Of a DNA stretch of 64,000 nucleotides, positions 45,183-52,498 are shown one piece after another (within the stretch, counting starts at the first letter, position 1; each line of letters opens with the position of its first letter). Both the position numbers and the translations under genes were made by a program. The notes below the pieces were generated by a model. The model was not told the DNA's origin. It saw only the letters and a program-made list of their open reading frames with translations, and made no database searches. The DNA is taken from positions 62,001-126,000 of the forward strand of contig NZ_JBDKWZ010000017.1 in assembly GCF_039710355.1 (NCBI RefSeq), in the 5' to 3' direction. Origin of the DNA: Rapidithrix thailandica. GTDB taxonomy: Bacteria; Bacteroidota; Bacteroidia; Cytophagales; Flammeovirgaceae.

Positions 45183-45217
45183 AAATTAAGACTTTTGCAA
45201 AGTTCGTGAAAAATCTT

Positions 45218-46090
45218 CTATTTTCCGCCACTTGAGTAGGAACGGGATCGGGTAGAAGAACCGGAACTGTAACGAGAGCCGGAACGGGTGCGTACAGAAG
45301 AACTCGAACGGGAATTGGCAGAAGAGCCGGAATTATAACTTGAACCAGCACTCGAACGTGTAGGAGAACTATGTTTTAGCTGGGAAGTAGAAGTCATAGA
45401 AGAAGACCCTGAGCGAGTACGTGAGCTAGGGCCTGAAGAGCGGGTCACCCGGCTTTGAACCCGGTTCTTAAAGCTGTTATTAGGGTTTTGCTTAGCGACT
45501 ACGGACGATCTGGAACCGTATTGCGGTAAACCGGAAGAAGTGGTTCTTCCGTAATACGGACGGCTACCCCGGTAGTTGTATTTGTAATTTACATAATAAG
45601 TACGGTAGACCGGCCCGGCCATTAAACCCATCATATTGCTCATAAAGGCATATTGTCCGTAAAACTCCCAGAAAGATTTTCCCTGACTATCCGTGGCCCA
45701 CTTTCCGTATTGATCATTTCCTACATAGCGAGAATAGCCCGGAGGAGCGGTTTGTTTAGTCACTTTTCCGTCTACTTTCGACACAATTTCCATCCCCATA
45801 TCATCCTGATGCTCGTTAAAAAGTCCTTCATCCACTTCGTACCACTCGGTGATTTCCTCGTAAGGTGTTCCGTCCTCTTTTTCTTTGATGAGCTTATATT
45901 TATGCTGATAAACATCGGAAAAAGACTCTTCCACATCCATATCGTACAAGATAATGGTAAAGTTCTTTTCCTTATCCATCTCGAGGATTAAGGTATCGAT
46001 CGGAGATTTGACAAACTCTTTCCCTCCGCAGGCGCCTAAAAATAGCAAGTATACAAGTAAGGGTAATTGCTTAACTGTTGTGTGATACAT
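45218..46090 (-). CDS. SR-tail lipoprotein, copy A
   Basis: The 290-residue protein has a lipobox with Cys21 (LFLGAC) and a conserved core shared with two neighbours: GKEFVKSPIDTLILEMDKEK, FTIILYDMDVEE, GTPYEEITEWYEVDEGLF, QTAPPGYSRYVGNDQYGKWA and SFWEFYGQYAFMSNMMGLMA. After an aromatic Arg/Tyr part (RGSRPYYGRTTSSGLPQYGS) comes a long tail of almost only Ser, Arg, Gly and Thr with spaced Tyr, the longest of the three. The tail is low in complexity and strongly basic. No family name is certain; the core and tail recall lipoproteins reported beside DUF4178 and SpeE-like genes in other bacteria. Copy A is nearest the SpeE-like gene (199 bases away). Confidence 0.75.
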   Translation of the reverse strand: MYHTTVKQLPLLVYLLFLGACGGKEFVKSPIDTLILEMDKEKNFTIILYDMDVEESFSDVYQHKYKLIKEKEDGTPYEEITEWYEVDEGLFNEHQDDMGMEIVSKVDGKVTKQTAPPGYSRYVGNDQYGKWATDSQGKSFWEFYGQYAFMSNMMGLMAGPVYRTYYVNYKYNYRGSRPYYGRTTSSGLPQYGSRSSVVAKQNPNNSFKNRVQSRVTRSSGPSSRTRSGSSSMTSTSQLKHSSPTRSSAGSSYNSGSSANSRSSSSVRTRSGSRYSSGSSTRSRSYSSGGK

Positions 46091-46185
46091 ACGTTTGATA
46101 ATGATTATGAATAGTTATTAATTACAAGGGGTAAGTTGGTTGATTTGTGGATCAATGATTCATAACTGAGTCGATCGGGCTTAGC

Positions 46186-46577
46186 ACTTCAAGTATTCTT
46201 CCTGATATGGAGCATGTTTCAATTTCATCCTTTGGGTCAAAAACTCTTTTTGTAGGGTCTCCCGTGTTGCTTTTTGAGGGGGTCGGTACCTCAAAACGAA
46301 TTTTACAACAGGCTCTTACCTATATTTTCTTCCAAGCAACTAAAGTTAATTTTTTTTCAACTTGCTACCTTCGGTTAAAGTCAGAAAGCTTACCTTATTG
46401 ATGAAATAAAAAAACTTCTTCAGGCTTACTGATGCTTCTCTGGTTCTTTACAAATCTTTAGACCATATTCTACCTCAAAACCTTTACACAAATCGGTAAG
46501 GTGAATTTTGGCAAGCTCATAATGAAACCCTTAGAAAACCGGATGGCACAACCTTATATTTTACCCTTTCAAAGGTA
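46186..46577 (-). pseudogene. Decayed DUF4178 gene, remnant 1
   Basis: Reading by eye against the intact DUF4178 gene shows matching blocks in the same order: the C-terminal part (TTCAAGTATTCTTCC near 46186), the segment TCCAAGCAACTAAAGTTAA matching TCCAAGCGGCCGAAGTTGA, and the N-terminal part (ACAAATCGGTAAGGTGAAT matching GCAAGTCGGTAAGGCGGAT). Frameshifts and an internal loss leave no open frame. The upstream sequence still contains TACCTTTG on the minus strand (46570-46577). This is a dead copy of the duplicated unit. Confidence 0.75.
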
Positions 46578-46631
46578 GTCGATTTTCTGAAAAAGGCCTT
46601 CGGTTTTCATTTATATCGATTTTACCACATT

Positions 46632-46664
46632 AAAAAATCCGAAGAGTATTTTAACTCTCCGGAT
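46632..46664 (-). terminator. Intrinsic terminator after SR-tail lipoprotein copy B
   Basis: ATCCGAAGAG pairs with CTCTCCGGAT (one mismatch), followed by a T-run on the minus strand, in the same place as the terminator after copy A. Confidence 0.65.
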
Positions 46665-46698
46665 AAATTAAGACTTTACAAAGTTCGTGAAAAAGCTA

Positions 46699-47430
46699 CT
46701 ATTTTCCGCCTCTTGAGAAGGAACGGGAACGGGTAGAAGAACCAGAACTATAGCGTGAACCAGAACGGGAAGAACGGCTTACCCGTCTCTGTACCCTGTT
46801 TTTAAAACTGCTATTAGGGTTTTGCTTAGCCACTACGGAGGATCTGGAACCGTATTGTGGCAAACCGGAAGAAGTGGTTCTTCCGTAATACGGACGTCTA
46901 CCAAGGTTATGGTAATTGTATCTATAGTCCAAATAAGATGTACGGTATACCGGCCCGGCCATTAAGCCCGTCATATTGCTTATAAAGGCATATTGTCCGT
47001 AAAACTGCCAGAAAGAGTTACCACTGCTATTGGTTGCCCATTGTCCGTATTTTTCATTTCCTACGTAACGGGAATAGCCCGGAGGTGCGGTTTGTTTAAT
47101 CACTTTTCCATCTACTTTCGAAACGATCTCCATACCCATGTCATTCTGATGTTGGTTAAAAAGTGCTTCATCCACTTCAAACCAGTCGGTGGTTTCCTCA
47201 TAAGGTGTACCATCTTCTTTTTCTTTGATGAGTTTATATTTATGCTTATAATCTTTAAAGAAAATTCCTTCCACATCCATGTCGTACAAGATGATGGTAA
47301 AATTCTTTTCCTTATCCATATTGCGGACTAAAGTATCGATCGGAGATTTGATAAATTCTTTTCCTCCGCAGGCGCCTAAAAGCAACAAGCATAAAACCAG
47401 AGATAATTGTTTAACTGTCGTGTTATGCAT
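46699..47430 (-). CDS. SR-tail lipoprotein, copy B
   Basis: The 243-residue protein has the same layout as copies A and C: lipobox Cys21 (LLLGAC), core GKEFIKSPIDTLVRNMDKEK, FTIILYDMDVEG, QTAPPGYSRYVGNEKYGQWA, SFWQFYGQYAFISNMTGLMA, and an RPYYGRTTSSGLPQYGSRSS transition. The tail is shorter (RRVSRSSRSGSRYSSGSSTR) and ends RSFSRGGK. It is the most diverged in the core helix region, where ITGLMA-type changes appear. Confidence 0.75.
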   Translation of the reverse strand: MHNTTVKQLSLVLCLLLLGACGGKEFIKSPIDTLVRNMDKEKNFTIILYDMDVEGIFFKDYKHKYKLIKEKEDGTPYEETTDWFEVDEALFNQHQNDMGMEIVSKVDGKVIKQTAPPGYSRYVGNEKYGQWATNSSGNSFWQFYGQYAFISNMTGLMAGPVYRTSYLDYRYNYHNLGRRPYYGRTTSSGLPQYGSRSSVVAKQNPNSSFKNRVQRRVSRSSRSGSRYSSGSSTRSRSFSRGGK

Positions 47431-47542
47431 AAGATTGATTATGGTTATTAATTTACAAGAGCCAAGTCTGTTGACTTGTAAGTCAATGAATGATTAACTA
47501 TACTTTTTTGGGAAATCTCTATAATGAGGGAGATCTGACTGT

Positions 47543-47792
47543 TTTATCCGGGTAAAATATTACAGAATTCAGGCCAGACTCTTCGAGTGTTCCCACTGTT
47601 TCATCTGCTTCCTCACTTAAGCGACTGAAGTTAATTTTGCTTCCAACTGTGCATCAGAAAGGTTCTCTTGTTGAAGCTAAGTATCTACCACAAAGCCTTT
47701 ACAAAAACAGGTAAGATGGATTGTAGCAGGGTTAGTATGAAACCAGTTTTCTATGAAAGAATCTAATCTTGAGTTTTACCGTTTCAAAGGTA
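47543..47792 (-). pseudogene. Decayed DUF4178 gene, remnant 2
   Basis: The block TTATCCGGGTAAAATATTAC at 47543 is identical to the end of the intact DUF4178 gene near 48752, followed by CTCTTCGAGTGTTCCCAC matching its TTCTTCGAGTACTCCTAC. ACTTAAGCGACTGAAGTTAA and CAAAGCCTTTACAAAAACAG also match. About 300 bases of the middle are missing. A TACCTTTG promoter element is still present at 47785-47792 on the minus strand. Confidence 0.75.
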
Positions 47793-47844
47793 GTTGATTT
47801 CTTAAAAAGGCTTCCTTTTTTCATTTATATTGATTTTACTGCAT

Positions 47845-47885
47845 AAAAAAATCCGAAGAACCAATATGCTTTTCGGATTTTTTTA
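47845..47885 (-). terminator. Intrinsic terminator after SR-tail lipoprotein copy C
   Basis: ATCCGAAGAA pairs with TTTTCGGAT and is flanked by A- and T-runs, near-identical in site and sequence to the terminators of copies A and B. Confidence 0.7.
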
Positions 47886-47913
47886 GCACTTTACAAAGTT
47901 CGTAGGAAATCTA

Positions 47914-48639
47914 CTATTTTCCGCCACTTGAGAAAGAACGGGATCGGGTAGAAGAACCGGAACTATAGCGTGAACCAGAGCGGGAAGAACGACTCACTCG
48001 GCTTTGTACTCTATTTTTAAAGCTACTATTAGGGTTTTGTTTGGCAACCACGGAAGATTTGGAACCGTATTGTGGTAAACCGGAAGAGGTGCTTCTTCCG
48101 TAATACGGACGGCTACCCCGGTAGTTGTCTCTGTAGTCTACATAAGAAGTACGGTAGACCGGTCCGGCCATTAAACCCATCATACTGCTCATAAAGGCAT
48201 ATTGTCCGTAAAACTGCCAAAAAGAATTGCCACTGCTATTGGTTGCCCATTGTCCGTATTTTTCATTTCCTACGTAACGGGAATAGCCTGGAGGCGCAGT
48301 TTGTTTGGTCACCTTTCCATTTTCCTTCGAAGCGACTTCCATCCCCATATCATTCTGATGTTGGTTAAAAAATGCTTCTTCCACTTCGTACCAATCGGTA
48401 GTTTCCTCATAAGGTGTACCGTCTTCTTTTTCTTTGATGAGCTTATATTTATGCTTATAATCTTCGAAAAAAGAACCTTCTACGTCCATGTCATACAAGA
48501 TGATGGTAAAGTTCTTTTCCTTATCCATGTCGCGGATTAAGGTATCGATCGGAGATTTGGCAAATTCTTTTCCTCCGCAGGCGCCCAAAAGCAGCAAGCA
48601 TAAAACCAAAGATACTTGTTTAACTTTTCTGTTATGCAT
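47914..48639 (-). CDS. SR-tail lipoprotein, copy C
   Basis: The 241-residue protein is very similar to copy B: lipobox Cys21 (LLLGAC), core GKEFAKSPIDTLIRDMDKEK, FTIILYDMDVEGSFFEDYKH, and tail RVSRSSRSGSRYSSGSSTRS ending SFSSGGK. It directly follows the intact DUF4178 gene (113 bases), and so preserves the original order of the duplicated unit. A palindromic CAAGTCTGAAGACTTG lies about 34 bases before its ATG, a possible operator. Confidence 0.78.
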   Translation of the reverse strand: MHNRKVKQVSLVLCLLLLGACGGKEFAKSPIDTLIRDMDKEKNFTIILYDMDVEGSFFEDYKHKYKLIKEKEDGTPYEETTDWYEVEEAFFNQHQNDMGMEVASKENGKVTKQTAPPGYSRYVGNEKYGQWATNSSGNSFWQFYGQYAFMSSMMGLMAGPVYRTSYVDYRDNYRGSRPYYGRSTSSGLPQYGSKSSVVAKQNPNSSFKNRVQSRVSRSSRSGSRYSSGSSTRSRSFSSGGK

Positions 48640-48751
48640 AAGATTGATTATGGTTATTAATTTACAAGGGTCAAGTCTGAAGACTTGTAGGTTAATAATT
48701 AAGTAATGTACTTTTTTTGAAATAGTCTGAAATACAGTGATATATAAAGTA

Positions 48752-49300
48752 TTATCCGGGTAAAATATTACTGAATTGCTCGGGTTCTTCGAGTACTCCT
48801 ACAGACGCTTCAAATTCGTCTTCTCCCCATTGCTCAATATTCAGGGCGTATTTTTCGGAATCATCGTAATAGTCCCAAGTAATAAATTCGGACCAATTTT
48901 CATTGTCAGTATTCCGGAAATACCCCGGGCGTTCACTTTCCCGGTAATACGTTTTTCCTTCATATTCAATTTTACGAGGGGGTTTGCCTTTGTTGATCAA
49001 GGACTCTTCTACCCCCTCATCCAAGCGGCCGAAGTTGATTTTTTTCAGCACTTGTATTTCTAATTCGTCATCCTCGTCTAAACTCAGAAAGATGGTTTCA
49101 TCAGAGCTCACCAACTTAAATTCATAGGAAAAGTAATTGTCTCCCCAGTCGTATTCGTATTCCTCCGCCACTTCCCAAGTCTTTAAATTATAATCTACCA
49201 CAAACCCTTTACGCAAGTCGGTAAGGCGGATATTGGTGGGATCGTAATGAGGTCCTTCTTCCTTTTTTTCTTTTTTCTTTTTAAAAAATCCAAATGGCAT
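48752..49300 (-). CDS. DUF4178 domain protein
   Basis: The 182-residue protein has no signal peptide; it starts at the ATG at 49298-49300 with a basic head (MPFGFFKKKKEKKEE). The DUF4178 pattern is LTDLRKGFVVDYNLKTWEVA, YEYDWGDNYFSYEFKLVSSD, then TIFLSLDEDDELEIQVLKKI, with a related second half (KIEYEGKTYYRESERPGY, WDYYDDSEKYALNIEQWGED). DUF4178 is an all-beta domain often found beside membrane SpeE-like, DUF350 and DUF4247 genes. Here it is the only intact copy, since two others have decayed. A TACATTTG promoter-like site lies 24 bases upstream. Confidence 0.82.
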   Translation of the reverse strand: MPFGFFKKKKEKKEEGPHYDPTNIRLTDLRKGFVVDYNLKTWEVAEEYEYDWGDNYFSYEFKLVSSDETIFLSLDEDDELEIQVLKKINFGRLDEGVEESLINKGKPPRKIEYEGKTYYRESERPGYFRNTDNENWSEFITWDYYDDSEKYALNIEQWGEDEFEASVGVLEEPEQFSNILPG

Positions 49301-49323
49301 GATGTCAATTTTTTTTACCCTTT

Positions 49324-49331
49324 CAAATGTA
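49324..49331 (-). promoter_or_regulatory. Bacteroidota -7 promoter element (TACATTTG) before the DUF4178 gene
   Basis: TACATTTG matches TAnnTTTG and sits 24 bases before the ATG. The two pseudogene copies keep TACCTTTG at the equivalent place, which supports a functional promoter in the ancestral unit. Confidence 0.5.
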
Positions 49332-49422
49332 GTCAATTTCCTGAACAAGGAGAAAAGTATCACCGGAGTGATATGTTGGTTCTATACGTAAAATAACGCT
49401 TTACAGATACAAAACCTCCTAT

Positions 49423-50202
49423 TTAAATAACTTCCGTAACGGCCAGGTTAAAAGAATGGGAGGTTTCTTGGTATTGTTGACTGCCTGGTGTATAGGTCCG
49501 TTCGGTAAACATCACTGTTTTTTTGCGGTCAATGGTGAGCACGGTAGAACAACGGGTGCCATACCTTTCCATTTTGATAAATTTAGGCGATAACTGCCGC
49601 TCCATTTCCAATCCTACTCCTGTCTGGGGTAGTTGGCTGTCCGGGGCCATTTCCGTATCGTAGAGCATATCTAACAGGGGAGTGGCAAAAACGCGATGTT
49701 GTTGGATAATTTCTTGCAATTGATGTCTCCCTTTGGTCACTTTGGGCCAGTTGGTGTTTAGTAAATGGTTGCTCAAACCATAATAACCGGGGGGTAATCG
49801 TAAAGGAACGCCTTCCTTGTTCGAATAGTAATAGAGTTGTTCAAAAGTACCCACCAGTAAGTTAAAGCCATTGTAAAGGGAAGGCTCGTGCGGAAGATTT
49901 TCAAGGTAATGTTCAGGAGAAGAGTGTCCGGTGAGATAATCTAATGTTAAATTGCCTCGGGTAGGAGCATCTTTTATAATAGCTTCCGGGTCACGATAGT
50001 TGGTAATGGCCGAAAAGCGTCCTTCTTGAGTCATCCCCAGCCAGGTGCCACCGGCTTGTAAGTCTTTTCCTGCCAATAAGTTGGGCTGCTCTTCCCAGAA
50101 GTTTGCAGGGAGAGTAGGACGTTGGTAAAATTCATCCCGGTTGGCCGCCAGGATGAGCCGGTAATCGGGATGGGTGTCCCAGGCAAAAAGTATCAAACAC
50201 AT
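49423..50202 (-). CDS. NRDE-family (TANGO2-like) protein
   Basis: The 259-residue protein starts MCLILFAWDTHPDYRLILAA followed by NRDEFYQRPT; the NRDE motif is at residues 21-24 and Cys2 would become the N-terminal nucleophile after Met removal. Later parts (GGTWLGMTQEGRFSAITNYR, RGNLTLDYL, YNGFNLLVG, YYGLSNHLLNTNWPKV, RYGTRCSTVL) match the family throughout. TANGO2-like proteins are tied to lipid or heme handling in eukaryotes; the bacterial role is unknown. I rejected a longer frame to 50292 because it hides Cys2. Confidence 0.9.
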   Translation of the reverse strand: MCLILFAWDTHPDYRLILAANRDEFYQRPTLPANFWEEQPNLLAGKDLQAGGTWLGMTQEGRFSAITNYRDPEAIIKDAPTRGNLTLDYLTGHSSPEHYLENLPHEPSLYNGFNLLVGTFEQLYYYSNKEGVPLRLPPGYYGLSNHLLNTNWPKVTKGRHQLQEIIQQHRVFATPLLDMLYDTEMAPDSQLPQTGVGLEMERQLSPKFIKMERYGTRCSTVLTIDRKKTVMFTERTYTPGSQQYQETSHSFNLAVTEVI

Positions 50203-50368
50203 AGTCGTTTTTTGTTTTTGTAGTACACTGAAAACTCTCGGAAAAAAAAATCGGATAGCGTAAAAAAAATAGATTTTCGAAAAAAACTTCATTTTTTATG
50301 CCATAGCCCGTATTTTCAAAAAGTATATTCTCATCAGGTATTGTTTTTATAGACTCAACAAAAATTTT

Positions 50369-51019
50369 ATGGCAACAATTCTGGAAGTTAACCAATTGCG
50401 AAAGTCCTTTTTCACCCCAATGGGAGAACTTGTGGTATTGCAAGATATTACTTTTTCCGTACAAGAAGGAGAGTCTTTGGCAATAGTGGGAGCCTCCGGA
50501 AGTGGCAAATCTACTCTGTTAGGACTTTGTGCCGGACTGGACCGGGTATCGGGAGGGACAGTGAGCCTCACCGGATTGAACCTGGCCAGTCTCAGTGAAG
50601 ACGAACGGGCTTTGTTGCGAAGAAAACAAATGGGCTTTGTTTTTCAAAGCTTTCAGTTGATGCCTACATTAACGGCCCTGGAAAATGTTGAGTTGGTTGT
50701 GAATATGAACCACCATCGAAAAGAATCACAGTTATCCCGGCATATTTTACAAAAGCTCGGACTGGGGCATCGCTTGCATCACTATCCGGGGCAATTGTCG
50801 GGAGGGGAGCAACAAAGGGTTGCCATCGCCCGGGCTTTTGTCCTTCAGCCCAAAATTATTTTTGCCGATGAACCTACCGGAAACCTGGATGCTCTTACGG
50901 GATGTAATATCATCAACCAACTCTTTGATTTGAATTCCGAGCATGGAACCACTCTGATCGTAGTGACGCATGATGAAGCCTTGGCGGCCAGAGCCAAAAA
51001 AGTATATAGATTGGATTAA
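50369..51019 (+). CDS. ABC transporter ATP-binding protein (LolD/YbbA-like)
   Basis: The 216-residue ATPase has Walker A GASGSGKST at residues 41-49, the signature LSGGEQQRVAIARA, Walker B IIFADEPTGNLD, and an H-loop in VTHDEALAAR. It matches the MacB/LolD/YbbA group, whose members work with a FtsX/MacB-type permease to extrude lipoproteins, peptides or drugs. No permease gene is adjacent: the next gene is on the other strand. So the partner must be elsewhere in the genome. Confidence 0.9.
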   Translation: MATILEVNQLRKSFFTPMGELVVLQDITFSVQEGESLAIVGASGSGKSTLLGLCAGLDRVSGGTVSLTGLNLASLSEDERALLRRKQMGFVFQSFQLMPTLTALENVELVVNMNHHRKESQLSRHILQKLGLGHRLHHYPGQLSGGEQQRVAIARAFVLQPKIIFADEPTGNLDALTGCNIINQLFDLNSEHGTTLIVVTHDEALAARAKKVYRLD

Positions 51020-51036
51020 CTACCTTACCCAGCTTA

Positions 51037-51678
51037 TCAAATTAATTTTTCGCTCAAGGCTTTTTGGATAGCTTCCGACCGGTTTCGAACCTGTAGTTTA
51101 TCGTAAATATGCTTGATATGAGTTTTGACGGTTTCTTTGGAAATAAATAATTTCTCGGCAATCAATTCATAGGTATTGCCTTGGGAAACTTCGGTCAGTA
51201 CTTCTGTTTCTCTTTTGGAAAGCGGTGAGTGGGGATTGCGCTGAAACGACTGTACTACCATTTTGGCAATGACGGCACTCATAGGGGCTCCGCCTTCCAT
51301 GATTTTCCGGATAGCTTCCACCAATTCCACGGCCGATACATTTTTCGTCAGGTATCCTGTAGCCCCGGCACTTAAGGCATTGAAGACCATTTGATGTTCC
51401 GTATGTACGGAAATGATGATGATACTGATCTCCGGGTTCATTTTCCGGATTTTCCGGATGCCGTCAATGCCGCTCATCCCGGGCAGTTCAATGTCCAATA
51501 AGAGAATATCCGGAGCATCTTTATGAAGTCTTTTGAGGGCATCTTCACAGTTGGGGTAGGTGCTGACAATGTGAAAAGAGGGAATGGTGTTCAAGATAAG
51601 GGCAAACCCCTCTCTTACTTCTTTGGTGTCTTCAATAATGACGATGTTTACTGGATCCTGTTGTAGATTCATTTTCAT
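51037..51678 (-). CDS. NarL/LuxR-family response regulator
   Basis: The 213-residue protein has a receiver domain with the phospho-acceptor Asp62 (ILLLDIELPGMSG), acidic pocket residues near 16-17 (IIEDTKE) and the conserved Lys of TGYLTKNV. A LuxR-type helix-turn-helix follows at about 150-210 (LSKRETEVLTEVSQGNTYEL, then KLFISKETVKTHIKHIYDKL). It should be phosphorylated by a histidine kinase of the NarX/HPK7 type, but none lies near. It is convergent with the ABC gene by only 17 bases. Confidence 0.93.
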   Translation of the reverse strand: MKMNLQQDPVNIVIIEDTKEVREGFALILNTIPSFHIVSTYPNCEDALKRLHKDAPDILLLDIELPGMSGIDGIRKIRKMNPEISIIIISVHTEHQMVFNALSAGATGYLTKNVSAVELVEAIRKIMEGGAPMSAVIAKMVVQSFQRNPHSPLSKRETEVLTEVSQGNTYELIAEKLFISKETVKTHIKHIYDKLQVRNRSEAIQKALSEKLI

Positions 51679-52498
51679 GAGTACGTTTTTAGATGGGTGG
51701 CATTAAATTGATCATGGGTGGAAAACGGCCGTCTGTATAAGCTGTTCGCCAAATGTATTTTTGTTAATTTCTCATCAGCATTTTGCTGGACAACGCAAGT
51801 ACTGGCCTTACCGGCTCAACCTAGCTTGTAAAAAGGAAATATCAACGTCCATCAAAAAAGTATTGGCGATGGGTGTTAGGTATGCAAGTGTTTAAAAAGG
51901 TCTTGATGGCTCAAAGGCAGTAATTGGTAATTTCCAAGAAAAAGTAGAACCTTTTTAGGTAAATGTAAATACCCCAGAATAAGTGAATTTTAAGAATGAA
52001 ATGTACTTTTTGGTACTGTTGGCAATAGTGTATCCCTATTTTAATGGGATGTTTTAGACTCTTGAATCCTTTTATTTATTTGGTAACAAGGTATAAACTA
52101 TCAATAGTTCTGTAAACTACCATTTTATAATGAATTTTTCTAAGCTTAAAAAATCCACCTTTTCAGGTGATTTATCCCTTTTGATTTATTTCCAACTTTG
52201 CTGGTAGGAAGCATAAAAGAAATCCCATTTTTTAACCATGCTTCGTGTGTGCTTAATTAATTAACTATTCAGTACTGATTTTTACATCATCACCCATACA
52301 GGCTAATCCCCTGTAAGAGGGGGGAATGTATTCCCTTTGTAAAAATGGCTTAGCGAAAAACAAAAATTAGCATTCAATACATACTAAAAGGACAAGTGCC
52401 TGTATCAACAAGCGGGCACTTGATCGGTCATAGATTATCCACAACTAATTATTGAGTTTACAAGAAATTTCTAATTACACCTTATATCTAATAAACTT
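51679..52498. other. Long divergent region upstream of the SusC/SusD operon
   Basis: The 820 bases contain the promoters of the response regulator and of susC. Structures seen are CACCT/AGGTG at 52156-52169 and CAAGTGCC/GGCACTTG at 52393-52422, the latter about 75 bases before the susC start. No gene was found. Such long leaders before susC genes often hold regulatory RNA or binding sites. Confidence 0.4.
52393..52422 (+). promoter_or_regulatory. Leader hairpin before susC-like gene
   Basis: CAAGTGCC pairs exactly with GGCACTTG around a 14-base loop. No T-run follows, so it is not a terminator; it may stabilise the mRNA or bind a regulator. Confidence 0.35.

Larger units (their letters stand above)
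46091..46698. other. Spacer holding the decayed DUF4178 copy and a terminator
   Basis: The spacer between lipoprotein copies A and B is not random: most of it aligns with the DUF4178 gene at 48752-49300 (see the pseudogene entry). The rest is the leader of copy A and the terminator of copy B. Confidence 0.6.
47431..47913. other. Spacer holding the second decayed DUF4178 copy
   Basis: The leader of copy B includes a CAAGTC-TGTT-GACTTG palindrome-like pair near 47463-47482. The middle is a shortened DUF4178 remnant (separate entry) and the end is the terminator of copy C. Confidence 0.6.

Noticed and set aside
45019..45351. N-terminal extension of the SpeE-like protein to 45351
   Set aside because: It overlaps the SR-tail lipoprotein gene in another frame and gives a low-complexity Val/Pro/Leu stretch that mirrors the SR tail on a shifted frame. 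The ATG at 45018 fits the first membrane helix.
46091..46698. A short plus-strand frame (46207-46401) as a gene in the lipoprotein spacer
   Set aside because: The spacer aligns with the DUF4178 gene on the minus strand, so the frame is a product of pseudogene decay.
50203..50292. Longer start for the NRDE protein
   Set aside because: It would bury Cys2, which must be exposed at the N-terminus in NRDE/TANGO2 proteins.
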